The position numbers and the translations under genes were made by a program. 64,000 nucleotides of DNA from the NCBI RefSeq assembly GCF_008065155.1, contig NZ_CP042819.1, forward strand, positions 186,001 to 250,000, given 5' to 3'. Origin of the DNA: Octadecabacter sp. SW4. Lineage in GTDB: Bacteria > Pseudomonadota > Alphaproteobacteria > Rhodobacterales > Rhodobacteraceae. Below the pieces are notes generated by a model. It did not search any database and was not told where the DNA came from. It saw only the letters and a program-made list of their open reading frames with translations. How positions within the stretch are numbered: position 1 is the first letter of the stretch; each line of letters opens with the position of its first letter. Below, one piece after another: positions 8,973 through 17,784 of this stretch.

Positions 8973-10034
8973 ATGAAATTTGGACTTGCCCCAACGACAG
9001 TTCTTATCGCCGCCCTGTCGGCAACAACTGTATCGGCCGAGACTTTGCGGCTTTTGACGTGGGGTGGATACGCGCCCGATGACGTCATTGCCCTGTTCGA
9101 AGCCGAAACCGGCCACACGGTCGAAGTGACGACATCGAACAACGAAGAAATGATCGCGAAGTTGCGCGCAACCAACGGCGGCGGTTTTGACCTTGCCCAA
9201 CCGAGCCAGGACCGGATCGCAAGCGCACAAGAAGAATTCGGTATCTACAAGCCGATCGACATGGCCCGTGTGGACGCCGCGCAATTCATCCCCTCGATGC
9301 TGGCAGCGACGGCGACAAACACAACATTTGAAGGCGAAGTATTTGGCCTGCCGCATGTCTGGGGCACAAGCGGTCTGGTTGTGAACACTGCCGAAGCAGG
9401 GCAGGTCACCGACTATACCGACCTGTGTGACGACTCTGTTGCTGGCAGCGTGTCCTACCGTTTGAAGCGCCCGACACTGATCGGTTTCGCCTACTCGATG
9501 GGTCTTGACCCCTTTGCCGCCTATGCAGACCCTGAGGCCTATCAAGGTATCCTTGATCAGGTTGAAGAAATGCTGATCGCGTGCAAACCCAACGTCAAAA
9601 CATATTGGGACGGTGGCGACGAGATCAAGAACCTGCTGCGGTCCGGCGAAGTTGTTGCAGCGATGGCGTGGGACACAGGCGGCTGGCAGCTGAACGCGGA
9701 CAATGCAGATATCACGTTTGTTGCGCCTGAGTCTGGTGCGCTTGGCTGGATCGACACATTCGTTTTGCCAGCACGCGGGCGGGCGGATGACGCGGCTTAC
9801 GACTGGATCAACTTTGTGATGCGCCCTGACATCGCGGCGATGATCACCAATACAGCGGGCAACTTCACCGCCGCAGCTGGCGGTGATGCTGGCGTCACTG
9901 CCGATCTGCAAGCGCGCTACCAAGCGAGCTTTGATCAGGCAGCCATCGACAATATCAAGTGGTATCCGCCTGTGCCTGCCGGGCTGGAAGCCATGGAAGG
10001 TGCGACGCTGGATCGCATCAACGCCGCGAACTAA
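8973..10034 (+). CDS. ABC transporter substrate-binding protein (PotD/spermidine-type)
   Basis: The 353-residue periplasmic protein has a Sec signal peptide of about 22 residues ending VSA. The mature start ETLRLLTWGGYAPDDV matches polyamine-type family 1 binding proteins, and the segment TYWDGGDEIKNLLRSGEV in the second half is typical of the group. The chosen ATG follows AAGGGA; about 150 bases separate it from the dehydrogenase, so a separate promoter is possible. It is followed by a hairpin (10054-10080) and then by the ATPase and two permeases of the same transporter. Related systems carry polyamines or other cationic amines, which matches the GS-like ligase upstream. Confidence 0.88.
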   Translation: MKFGLAPTTVLIAALSATTVSAETLRLLTWGGYAPDDVIALFEAETGHTVEVTTSNNEEMIAKLRATNGGGFDLAQPSQDRIASAQEEFGIYKPIDMARVDAAQFIPSMLAATATNTTFEGEVFGLPHVWGTSGLVVNTAEAGQVTDYTDLCDDSVAGSVSYRLKRPTLIGFAYSMGLDPFAAYADPEAYQGILDQVEEMLIACKPNVKTYWDGGDEIKNLLRSGEVVAAMAWDTGGWQLNADNADITFVAPESGALGWIDTFVLPARGRADDAAYDWINFVMRPDIAAMITNTAGNFTAAAGGDAGVTADLQARYQASFDQAAIDNIKWYPPVPAGLEAMEGATLDRINAAN

Positions 10035-10053
10035 GCGACGCATTTGAACCAAC

Positions 10054-10080
10054 AAGAAGGGCGCTATTTGCGCCCTTCTT
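10054..10080 (+). terminator. Hairpin between binding-protein and ATPase genes
   Basis: A perfect 11-bp inverted repeat (AAGAAGGGCGC and GCGCCCTTCTT) around a TATTT loop sits 20 bases after the stop codon. The stem ends in a TTCTTTG tract. It has the look of a leaky rho-independent terminator or mRNA stabiliser that keeps the binding protein in excess over the membrane subunits. Confidence 0.8.
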
Positions 10081-10105
10081 TGTCACGTGGAAAAGGTCAA
10101 ACCCG

Positions 10106-11212
10106 ATGGATACTACCGCTGACCTTGTGTGCCGGGATCTGACCAAGGATTTCGATGATTTCCGCGCGGTGGATCACGTCAGTTTCGAAGTCCCGCAAGG
10201 GTCTTTCTTTTCTATCCTCGGTCCGTCTGGCTGCGGCAAGACCACACTCTTGCGGATGATCGCGGGGTTTCAATTTCCGACGAGCGGCGATCTTCTGATC
10301 AAGGGCAACTCCATGATAGGTGTCGGGCCAAGCAAGCGCCCTGTGTCGATGGTTTTCCAGCATCTTGCGTTGTTCCCGATGATGAATATCGGCAAGAACA
10401 TCGGCTTTGGGTTGCGCCAGCGCGGTGTGCCGGCATCCGAAATCAAGACTCGTGTCGGCAGGGTTCTGGAGAGGGTAGGACTGCCCGGCATCGAGGACCG
10501 TCAAGTCGATCAGCTGTCAGGTGGCCAAAAACAACGCGTCGCGATCGCCCGCTGCATGGTCTTGGAACCTGATGTTCTGCTTCTGGATGAACCGCTTGGT
10601 GCGCTTGACCTGAAGCTGCGCGAACATATGAAGATCGAACTCAAAGCGCTTCAGGCGGAATTCAACACGACCTTTGTCTACATCACCCACGACCAATCCG
10701 AGGCCTTGGTGATGAGCGACAATATCGCCGTCATGAACAAGGGCAGGTTCGACCAGATAGGCACTGCCAAGGAGCTTTACTATGAACCGGCAGACGCTTT
10801 TGTTGCGAGGTTTGTCGGTGACGCAAACCGTTTTGAGGGCAAAGTTACGGCGGTAAACGACGGGGTCGTTTCGCTTGTGACGGACGGGGGCGTCAAACTC
10901 CATGCGCTGGCTACCGCCGCGGTTCCCGCGACGGATCAACACGCGCAAATTTTCGTGCGCCCCGAAGCGGTCGAGCTGTCCAAGACACCACTGCAGGGGG
11001 CGGATAATCCGAATGCCAGTGAAAGCATCGTGGACAGCGTTCTGTTCAACGGTGCGAACAGTATGGTCATCCTGCGCGACCCGAAATCTGGCGAAACGCT
11101 CCAGGTCACCTTGCCCCAAACCGGCGCGTTCTTGGGGCTAACCAAGGGCGAGACGGTTTTCACCAGTTGGAACCCGACACAGGCCCGCTGCTTTGTATCC
11201 GAGGGTCCCTAG
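10106..11212 (+). CDS. ABC transporter ATP-binding protein (PotA-type)
   Basis: This 368-residue ATPase has Walker A GPSGCGKTT near residue 40, the signature LSGGQKQRVAIARC near residue 137, Walker B VLLLDEPLGALD near residue 158 and a switch histidine in YITHDQSEA. A C-terminal TOBE-type regulatory domain occupies about residues 280-368. The start ATGGATACTACC is used; the open frame continues upstream through the previous gene. The following permease begins directly after its stop codon. It energises uptake with the binding protein at 8973. Confidence 0.92.
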   Translation: MDTTADLVCRDLTKDFDDFRAVDHVSFEVPQGSFFSILGPSGCGKTTLLRMIAGFQFPTSGDLLIKGNSMIGVGPSKRPVSMVFQHLALFPMMNIGKNIGFGLRQRGVPASEIKTRVGRVLERVGLPGIEDRQVDQLSGGQKQRVAIARCMVLEPDVLLLDEPLGALDLKLREHMKIELKALQAEFNTTFVYITHDQSEALVMSDNIAVMNKGRFDQIGTAKELYYEPADAFVARFVGDANRFEGKVTAVNDGVVSLVTDGGVKLHALATAAVPATDQHAQIFVRPEAVELSKTPLQGADNPNASESIVDSVLFNGANSMVILRDPKSGETLQVTLPQTGAFLGLTKGETVFTSWNPTQARCFVSEGP

Positions 11213-12076
11213 ATGCTGTCAGACAAATCCAAGCTCGGGTTCTACCTGCTGTTGATGCCGCTACTGTTGTGGCTGGTCACCCTGATCGTTCTGCCGCACA
11301 TCGGCTTGTTTTTTGTCTCGATCAGCGAAAAAGTCGACGTGCGGGAATATGAAACGGGTCTTGGCAATTACGCGGTTTTCTTTAACGAGCCGCTCTATTG
11401 GCGCACCTTTGCGCGCACCGCATTCATGTCGATATTCACGACGTTTCTCACATTGGTGTTGGGATTTCCGATTGCTTATTACATCGCAAAGCTGACGCGC
11501 GGGCGCACCAAAACCACGTTGTTCCTGCTGTGCCTGATCCCGTTCTGGGTGTCTGAACTTGTCCGGACCTTTGGCTGGATGATCCTGTTGCGCGAAACCG
11601 GCGTGCTGTCCAATTTCCTGCAATATGTTGGCGTGATCGACGGCCCGGTCGAGTTTTTGTATAACGATGCGGCCATCATGGTCGGCCTTGTCTACACGTC
11701 GATCCTGTTCATGATCGTGCCCTTGGTCACAACGCTCGACAGCCTTGACGATAGCCTGATCGAAGCGGGGTATGATCTGGGCGGGTCGGGCCTTTCCATC
11801 CTGCGCGAGATCGTGATTCCCCATGCCATGCCCGGTATCGTGTCGGGCTGTATCGTCGTGTTCATGCTGTCACTGGGCAATTATCTGACTCCGATCCTGC
11901 TGGGCGGCAAGGACAGCCTGTGGTTCACGGGCCTGATCTACACCCAGTTCATCACTCGCTTTAACTGGGAACTGGGGTCTGCTTTTGGCTTCCTGCTGTT
12001 GGGGCTGTCATCCACAATTGTTTTCCTCGGGCTCAAGCTGTCGCGCCAGTCGCTGTCCGAAACGATGGGGCGCTAG
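11213..12076 (+). CDS. ABC transporter permease (PotB-type)
   Basis: The 287-residue inner-membrane subunit has about six transmembrane helices and a binding-protein-dependent transport fold. The cytoplasmic EAA loop that contacts the ATPase is visible as SLIEAGYDLGGSGLSILREIVIP near residue 185. Its ATG follows the ATPase stop without any gap, and it is itself followed directly by the second permease, indicating a single coupled operon. Confidence 0.92.
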   Translation: MLSDKSKLGFYLLLMPLLLWLVTLIVLPHIGLFFVSISEKVDVREYETGLGNYAVFFNEPLYWRTFARTAFMSIFTTFLTLVLGFPIAYYIAKLTRGRTKTTLFLLCLIPFWVSELVRTFGWMILLRETGVLSNFLQYVGVIDGPVEFLYNDAAIMVGLVYTSILFMIVPLVTTLDSLDDSLIEAGYDLGGSGLSILREIVIPHAMPGIVSGCIVVFMLSLGNYLTPILLGGKDSLWFTGLIYTQFITRFNWELGSAFGFLLLGLSSTIVFLGLKLSRQSLSETMGR

Positions 12077-12928
12077 ATGATCCCCACCGTGCCACAATCT
12101 CCGGTGCTGAAATGGTCTTATCGGGCCTATGTGACACTATTTTTCATCTACCTCGCATTGCCGCTCACGGTTGTTAGCGTTTTTGCGTTCAACGACAGCG
12201 TGTTCCCGTCCTTGCCGTGGGAAGGGTTTACCATGGCATGGTTTTTCGGGACCGAAGCGCCCTTTATCGGGGTGTTTAATGAACGTTCGATTTTGCGCGC
12301 CATTGGGACATCGGCCTTTGTTGCTGTCTGGGTTGCCGGACTTGCCATTTCCGTTGGCACTTGCAACGCGTTTTTGTTCGTACGCCATGATTTTCGCGGC
12401 AAAGGTTTTCTCTACATTCTGATGCTATTGCCGTTAATTATTCCCGGTGTGATCCTTGGCATCTCGATCCTTGTATTCGCCAGCTCAGTCGCAAACACGC
12501 TGGAAGACGCGACGGGGCTTTGGTTCGATGGGTTACGTCCCGGCCTGATCCTCGTCATCTTGGGGCAGTTTTCGTTTATAACGACTTTCGCAACCTTGGT
12601 GATTTCGGCGCGATTGCAAAAGTTCGACCTCAGCCTCGAAGAAGCTGCCCTGAACCTTGGCGCAAGCAAATGGGGGGCAGTTCGTCAAATCACTTTGCCT
12701 TTCCTGCAACCTGCGATCGTTGGGGCTGGCGTTGTCGCTGTGTTGATGAGCTTTGAAAACTTCAACACCACATTGATGCTCGTTGGTTCGGACTCACCTT
12801 TGACAATCGCGATGTTCGACAAACTCAAACAGGGTTCCACACCAGTTTTGAATGCGGTTTCCCTTTTGCTGATCGTTGTGTCCGCCGCACTCGGGTTGTT
12901 GGCGTTGATGTTCCAGCGAACAAGGTAG
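12077..12928 (+). CDS. ABC transporter permease (PotC-type)
   Basis: The 283-residue second permease has six predicted helices. The EAA loop is LEEAALNLGASKWGAVRQIT near residue 190, followed by FENFNTTLMLVGSDSPLTI, a pattern common in polyamine-type PotC proteins. It starts immediately after the PotB-like stop codon and ends the operon; 15 bases later the sequence changes to insertion-sequence debris. Confidence 0.92.
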   Translation: MIPTVPQSPVLKWSYRAYVTLFFIYLALPLTVVSVFAFNDSVFPSLPWEGFTMAWFFGTEAPFIGVFNERSILRAIGTSAFVAVWVAGLAISVGTCNAFLFVRHDFRGKGFLYILMLLPLIIPGVILGISILVFASSVANTLEDATGLWFDGLRPGLILVILGQFSFITTFATLVISARLQKFDLSLEEAALNLGASKWGAVRQITLPFLQPAIVGAGVVAVLMSFENFNTTLMLVGSDSPLTIAMFDKLKQGSTPVLNAVSLLLIVVSAALGLLALMFQRTR

Positions 12929-12964
12929 CTAACCTGCGCAAGGGTTCTGTTGCATTGTTTGGCG

Positions 12965-13165
12965 TCAGATTGGATGCTGACTTAGAACGTTGAGCGAGGT
13001 CTCTTTGGCTCGGCGCAATCCCTCCAAGCCAAACGCGCGCACGGGTGCACCCGTCACGTTTGGGTTCACCGCTGCCGAGTGCTTTCGTGCACCGATATCA
13101 ACCGCGGCAGCACTACTATTTACGGTCTCAATCGCAGGCGTCTTGTGGGTCTTTTGCTTTGCCAT
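12965..13165 (-). pseudogene. IS110-type transposase, N-terminal remnant
   Basis: The reading frame begins with a good AGGAGG site and encodes about 46 residues that match the start of IS110-family (DEDD) transposases: AAAVDIGARKHSAAVNPN followed by PVRAFG. Full-length enzymes run to roughly 300-400 residues. Here the similarity stops near 13028 and 20 unrelated residues lead to a stop, so only the first part of the RuvC-like domain is left. Nearby, 12943-12954 reads GGTTCTGTTGCA, which resembles the end of IS6-family elements, so a second insertion may have caused the truncation. Confidence 0.65.
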
Positions 13166-13441
13166 CGTCTAACCTCCTGTGGGCAACAGAAGGGCGTGGG
13201 CTACCAGCCCAAATTGTCGGGCTTTGCACTCTGAACCAATGTCGGCTTTCGCGCCAAGCGCCTTCGATCGTCAGCAGGATTTGATCTCTTCTCTGGCATG
13301 CTCGCAACCGGCACCACCAAGTTCAGAACCATGTCGGCCCAAGGGCCAACATGCGCTTTGGCACGCGTTTGCTATGTGGAAAGCACGCGCCCCAAAACGC
13401 AGAAAACACACGACCGCCGTGGCCCCTTTTTACGCCACGAT

Positions 13442-13807
13442 ATGGCCCATTTTTACTCTGCGATTGACACGCAACCTTGGTACTTTCTTCCCAAATCCGT
13501 TGAAATCCTCTTTCAGCAGAGTCTGATGACAGCGCTGGTCGTAGCACTCGCGGCACAAAACCTGCGTCTGGGGCAAATCGCCTTGCTCACTGCAATCCTG
13601 TTTGGCGGGTTCCACCTGACGTTGGCATTGGACGGTGCCAATCCATTCTATGTTTTACGATACACAGTCGCCGCGACGCTTTTCGGTGCGATCACGCCTT
13701 ATCAAATGCTGAAAATGCGAAACGGGTTTGTATATTCGTTTTCGCTTCATTGGGGGTGGTATGCGCTCGACACCACGATCTGGCGGTTTCTGTTCCCACT
13801 GACCTAA
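13442..13807 (+). pseudogene. Short CPBP-like membrane protein fragment
   Basis: An open frame of 121 residues from the ATG at 13442 contains three or four hydrophobic stretches. Its motif order resembles the C-terminal half of CPBP (CAAX-protease/bacteriocin-processing) proteins: an acidic first motif SVEILFQQ, a second motif ending FGGFHL and a third HWGWYALD. The usual EExxxR is reduced to a single Glu with no Arg, and the N-terminal helices of the family are missing. The frame continues upstream to 13298 but the added sequence is not membrane-like. I read it as a decayed or truncated gene; a small functional protein is possible. Confidence 0.45.
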
Positions 13808-14394
13808 AGGAGCTGGTGTTTTGGCGGTCCTCGGCTAGCGCGGGCCAAGCGGGTTTCGCCTCTGTCGGATTCCAATTTCTGTGTGCAAAGGGTAATGGCC
13901 AGCTTGATCCATGCGCCGCAGCGCGAATGGTTATCAAGTGACCAGCTGCGAGCGGCCGTTCTTTTTAGTCTTCAACGTCGGCTTTCTTGCGCATTGTGTA
14001 TCTTGGTTCACCTTGCAGCACATTAACAATGTGGGCTCCCTTTTCGTTCTCGCTGCTGCAGGGTCGCCGGTCTTTCTACGCTGGCGAACGGCGGGACCGT
14101 CCGCAACCTGTGCATTCAACGCCTGATCCTTGCTGCGGCAAGCACAAACGTCCGATTTTCACGCTGCGCAATGGTATCAGAACTTACGTCCATGCAGCAA
14201 ATTTGACGCTGCCAGCGCACGCAGCGAGAAAATCGAACTCACAGAATGGACTCTTTGCCGACCTTCGCAAATCGGGCCGCGCGCTCGCTTTGCCATTTTC
14301 ACGACCTTGGGCGCGTTTGGAGGTTCCACACGATGTCTGGTCGCGGCGCTGCAATGTGTTCAATCCAAATGAGGACAACATGCTCGGAGGGCCA
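13808..14394. other. Stretch without recognisable genes
   Basis: No open frame here has a convincing ribosome-binding site, domain or membrane pattern; the possible frames are short and overlap on both strands. With the upstream transposase remnant it appears to be decayed insertion DNA between the ABC operon and cobO. Confidence 0.55.
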
Positions 14395-15003
14395 TCAGTA
14401 TTCCACGCCAATCTGCGCCTTGATCCCTGACCGGAACGGGTGTTTGACCAACTCCATTTCCGTCACCAGGTCGGCGATTTCGATCAGGTCGTCATGGGCA
14501 TTGCGGCCCGTCAACACAACATGGGTCATGGGTGGCTTTTCGGTCGCCAGAAACTCCACGACCTCGGCGATGGGCACGTAATCATAGCGGATCGCGATGT
14601 TGATTTCATCCAGCAGGACCATCGAATTGGCGGGGTCGCGGATCAGATCCTTGGCCTTTTCCCAAGCGGCCATCGCCATTTCGGTATCACGGGTCTTGTC
14701 TTGGGTCTCCCAGGTGAAGCCTTCCCCCATCGTGTAAAACGCGCACTCATCCGCGAATTTCGACAGGATCATATCGCGCTCGCCTGTGCTCATCCCGCCC
14801 TTGATGAACTGGACAACGGCGCATTGCATCCCATGCGCGATGTGGCGGAAAATCATTCCGAAAGCGGCGGTGGATTTGCCCTTGCCCTTGCCGGTATGGA
14901 CGATGATCAGACCTTTCTTGTCGGTCTTGGTCGCCATGATCTTGTCGCGGGCGGCCTTCTTCTTGGCCATCTTCATGGCATGGCGCTCGGTGTCTTCGGT
15001 CAT
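14395..15003 (-). CDS. cobO: Cob(I)yrinic acid a,c-diamide adenosyltransferase (CobO/BtuR)
   Basis: The 202-residue cytoplasmic enzyme transfers the 5'-deoxyadenosyl group of ATP to cob(I)yrinic acid a,c-diamide or cobinamide. The P-loop GKGKGKST lies at residues 38-45, with VVQFIKGG near residue 65 and MVLLDEINIAIRYDYVP near residue 125, all typical of CobA/CobO. A lysine-rich N-terminal tail precedes the P-loop. The ATG at 15003 is chosen because AGGGGG lies seven bases before it; an upstream in-frame start at 15123 would overlap the divergent neighbour. It points away from the endonuclease-fold gene, and the first downstream feature is the decayed region. CobO acts after CobN and is the first cobalamin gene of the window. 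Confidence 0.93.
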   Translation of the reverse strand: MTEDTERHAMKMAKKKAARDKIMATKTDKKGLIIVHTGKGKGKSTAAFGMIFRHIAHGMQCAVVQFIKGGMSTGERDMILSKFADECAFYTMGEGFTWETQDKTRDTEMAMAAWEKAKDLIRDPANSMVLLDEINIAIRYDYVPIAEVVEFLATEKPPMTHVVLTGRNAHDDLIEIADLVTEMELVKHPFRSGIKAQIGVEY

Positions 15004-15123
15004 GGTCACCCCCTTTGTGTCGAACACCGACATTGCGGCAGGGCGCGGGGCGGCGCAAGTGCCGATCACCTGCCTTTGCCACACGCTGTGCTGTGCTATG
15101 CTTTGGCGCAGGAGGGAACACAC

Positions 15124-16293
15124 ATGCCGTTCTACAATGACCTGCGCCCCGAAGCCGATTTCGCCACACGTGATTTCGTGCGCGTTTTCCCCGAGATGAC
15201 AACGACCGAGCGTGCGCGCTGCATCGACGGGCTACGCCGTCTCAAGGCGGGGCTGGCGCAACACGTCCCACCGCGCGAAACCGAAGGCAATCTACTGGTT
15301 GCAAGCTGGAACATCGTCGCGCTCGGCGGTGGAGACTACCGTGATGGTGAAGGCCTGTATTACTTGGCCGAGATCATCGGCGCATTCGATCTGATCGCGG
15401 TGCAGGAACTGAAACCGAACCTCACCGATCTTGATAAACTGATGCGAATACTGGGGCCACACTGGTCCTATATGGTCAATGACCCCACGGGCGGCGATGC
15501 GGGCAACGATGAACGCTCGGCCTATGTTTTTAACACCAACCGCGTGCGGCTGTCCGGTGTCGCGGGCGAACTGTCGCTGTGGCAGGACTACGATGGTGAT
15601 TGGCCCGGCGCCATGCGCAGCCTGAAACGTCCGCCCTACATGACGGGCTTTGTGACGGCCTGGAAACACTTTGCGATGGTCAACCTGCACCTGCATCCGG
15701 GCAAGGACCGGGCGCAGCCCGCCGCCGATCCGCCCGTGCCGTCGGACGCACAGGTGCGCCAAGAGGAGATCCGCCTTTTGCTGGCCGTGCTGGCGGCGCG
15801 GCGCGAACAACTTTGGTCAAAAAACCTGATCCTTGTAGGCGATACGAATTTCTATCGCCGCCACGACGAAGCAACCCTTGATCTGCTCCACGCGGCCGGG
15901 TTCTGGGAAAGCGGCGGGTTGGTCGGCAAGACCACCAATATCACCGTCGATCCGGCGGATGGCGAAACCTACGACCGGATGTTTTTCAATGGCGAGGAAT
16001 ATTTTGAGATTGGGGTGCGCGACGGGCTGGAACAGGGCGGTGTCTTTGATTTTCTTGACCATGTATACCGCGATGCCGATTGGCCAACCTACCGCGAAGC
16101 CATGCGCGACAAACGCACCAAGGCCGCCGACAAAGCCAAGATGATGACTGATGACGCCGCCGCCTGGCGCTATTTCCGCGATACCTATCGCAAGCGGCAG
16201 GTGTCCGACCATTTTCCGATCTGGGTGGAACTGAGCGTCGATGATTCCGATGCGTTTCTGGCCCGTAACCGCGCTGCAATCGCTGCGACATAA
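15124..16293 (+). CDS. Endonuclease/exonuclease/phosphatase family protein
   Basis: The 389-residue protein has the DNase I-like fold. Motifs appear in order: LLVASWNIVALGGGD near residue 58, LIAVQELKPN near residue 90 (metal-binding Glu), LVGDTNFYRRHDE near residue 238 and the C-terminal SDHFPIWVEL near residue 360 (catalytic Asp-His). The family cleaves phosphodiesters in nucleic acids, lipids or other substrates; which one cannot be told. There is no clear signal peptide. GGAGGG stands six bases ahead of the ATG at 15124; the frame stays open for another 680 bases upstream but this is antisense to cobO. A terminator follows the gene. Confidence 0.85.
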   Translation: MPFYNDLRPEADFATRDFVRVFPEMTTTERARCIDGLRRLKAGLAQHVPPRETEGNLLVASWNIVALGGGDYRDGEGLYYLAEIIGAFDLIAVQELKPNLTDLDKLMRILGPHWSYMVNDPTGGDAGNDERSAYVFNTNRVRLSGVAGELSLWQDYDGDWPGAMRSLKRPPYMTGFVTAWKHFAMVNLHLHPGKDRAQPAADPPVPSDAQVRQEEIRLLLAVLAARREQLWSKNLILVGDTNFYRRHDEATLDLLHAAGFWESGGLVGKTTNITVDPADGETYDRMFFNGEEYFEIGVRDGLEQGGVFDFLDHVYRDADWPTYREAMRDKRTKAADKAKMMTDDAAAWRYFRDTYRKRQVSDHFPIWVELSVDDSDAFLARNRAAIAAT

Positions 16294-16326
16294 AAAGGGC
16301 GACCCACGTGGGGCCGCCCTGTCTTG
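16293..16326. terminator. Bidirectional terminator between convergent genes
   Basis: AGGGCG and CGCCCT arms enclose an inner CCCAC/GTGGG stem with a small bulge. A-rich sequence lies on the left and T-containing sequence on the right. It sits exactly between the endonuclease-fold gene and the convergent membrane-protein gene. Confidence 0.7.
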
Positions 16327-16342
16327 CGCCTAACCGATGGGC

Positions 16343-17551
16343 CTACTCGGCGAGAACAGCGTGGGATTTGCGCGCCGCGCCAAAGTGGCGGCGGTTCAGG
16401 TAAAGCACCAGAATGATCATGCTGATCTGGAACCCAAGCGCCAGCGCCGTGAACGTCCAGTAGACCGAGCCAAACTTGGCGATCAGTCCAACGGCGACCA
16501 GCCCCTTGTTGATCCAGAAATGTGTCATCACCGACAGCGCAACTCCGGGGCAGACAAGCGCGTATGACCCTGCCGAATTGCCTTCGCCGGTCAGAAAGGC
16601 TTTGGCATATCCCTGACGGCGCAGCACGATCAGGCCAAGCAGGCCAAACAGCACCTGAATGGTCAGGATTTTGGACAATAACATCAGGGTTTCAGCTGCC
16701 GTGCCATGCAGGTCGAATGTGGTGTCCATCCCGTGGTTCTGACGCAACAACATGATGCCCAGCACGGTCAGGATCGGCACGACCACCATCAAGGTCGGTC
16801 CACTTTCCTTGGCGGTGCCATAGTGCAGCATGGAATTGAAGGCAGTGACAGCCGCGATCAGCGCATAAACCGCGGCCATCGTGCCAAAGAAAGTTGAGAT
16901 GACCAAACTTGTGCCGACGACGACCGGGGCCGTGCTCATCGCTGCGGGGGCAGACAAACCCACTGCAACCATCGCCAGTGCAAAGGCTGGCAGAAGCTGC
17001 GCAAAGGAATTATGCGCGGTCACGTCAAACACGCCGCCCTCGGACAGGACGCGGGCAAGAAAATGGCCGATCTGGCGCAGCGCCAGCAAGCCGATCAGCA
17101 GAAAGGCAACCATTGCCGCAGGGAAAAGATATTCAACGATCCCCCAAAGGCCCGGCACAAACACAAGGCCGAGAATGAACAACCCGTTCACCGTCATCGC
17201 CAGGGCCAGCGGCATCGCCAGCAACTGTGTTTCCGCATTGGAATTGCGCAGCTTGTCATAGGCGTCCGTTCGGGAAAATGTCGAAAGCCTGCCAAGGTTC
17301 CACACCAGCATTCTGATGTTGAGGTAGGCAAAAAACGCGATCCCGACCATCGCGATGGCAATCGCTGTTTTCATCGGTAATGCGCCACCGTCAAAGGCGG
17401 CCATGATGTCCTCGAAAATCGGCACAGGGCGGCCAACATGGGGGACCCAGAACAACAGATACATGAAGAACGTAACGACTAGGCCACCCGCACCAACGGA
17501 GGCAAGGAAATAAAGTGGCGAATAATTTTCGGCGGGTCGTGCGGGTGTCAT
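16343..17551 (-). CDS. Ten-helix membrane protein, TsoY/SLAC1-like
   Basis: The 402-residue integral membrane protein has about ten hydrophobic segments spread over its whole length, the number expected for the tellurite-resistance/dicarboxylate (SLAC1-like) transporter fold. The N-terminus (YSPLYFLASVGAGGL) and the motif ALVCPGVAL around Cys334 match my memory of the family annotated as TsoY (seleno)protein in Rhodobacterales, in which the Cys position can be selenocysteine. The name is from memory and should be treated as tentative. Substrate unknown; anion or sulfur-compound transport is a guess. An AT-rich inverted repeat lies upstream of the start (17597-17628). Confidence 0.6.
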   Translation of the reverse strand: MTPARPAENYSPLYFLASVGAGGLVVTFFMYLLFWVPHVGRPVPIFEDIMAAFDGGALPMKTAIAIAMVGIAFFAYLNIRMLVWNLGRLSTFSRTDAYDKLRNSNAETQLLAMPLALAMTVNGLFILGLVFVPGLWGIVEYLFPAAMVAFLLIGLLALRQIGHFLARVLSEGGVFDVTAHNSFAQLLPAFALAMVAVGLSAPAAMSTAPVVVGTSLVISTFFGTMAAVYALIAAVTAFNSMLHYGTAKESGPTLMVVVPILTVLGIMLLRQNHGMDTTFDLHGTAAETLMLLSKILTIQVLFGLLGLIVLRRQGYAKAFLTGEGNSAGSYALVCPGVALSVMTHFWINKGLVAVGLIAKFGSVYWTFTALALGFQISMIILVLYLNRRHFGAARKSHAVLAE

Positions 17552-17596
17552 GGAAGGCTCCTCTCACAATATGAATAAACGCTGTGGCAAAGATAC

Positions 17597-17628
17597 ATTC
17601 CAAATATTATATATGTCAATAATGGAAT
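17597..17628. promoter_or_regulatory. AT-rich inverted repeat, possible operator
   Basis: ATTCCA and TGGAAT arms are separated by about 20 bases that include TATTATATATG. The element lies 46-77 bases upstream of the membrane-protein start and in front of the small ORF at 17716, so it could control both directions. Palindromes with ATTC/GAAT arms are used by ArsR-type regulators; that link is only a suggestion. Confidence 0.35.
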
Positions 17629-17715
17629 ATTTTAAATCCGACGAAGCCGCGCGATTATTCCCCGTGCGCCGTCGCGCAGTCTGCGTCATGCCCTGATCAA
17701 ACAAAGGAAAAACAC

Positions 17716-17784
17716 ATGCGCATTCTGTCACTGGTCTTGCTGATTACATATATCGCCGTCGCAGCCGTGGCCGCTGGTGTCTAA
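17716..17784 (+). CDS. Possible 22-residue membrane peptide
   Basis: A tiny frame starts MRILSLVLLITYIAV and continues with Ala, Val and Gly to a TAA. It would form a single hydrophobic helix. An AAAGGA-like site lies seven bases before the ATG. It is divergent from the TsoY-like gene and convergent with cobN. I do not recognise it. It may be a small membrane protein or a leader peptide; no other gene occupies this interval. Confidence 0.4.
   Translation: MRILSLVLLITYIAVAAVAAGV

Noticed and set aside
13934-14411. Several 60-80 codon frames on both strands between the CPBP-like fragment and cobO
   Set aside because: Overlapping frames with no ribosome-binding sites and no domain; treated as decayed sequence.
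14440-15123. Long N-terminal extension of the endonuclease-fold frame
   Set aside because: It is entirely antisense to cobO, and a GGAGGG site directly before 15124 marks the real start.
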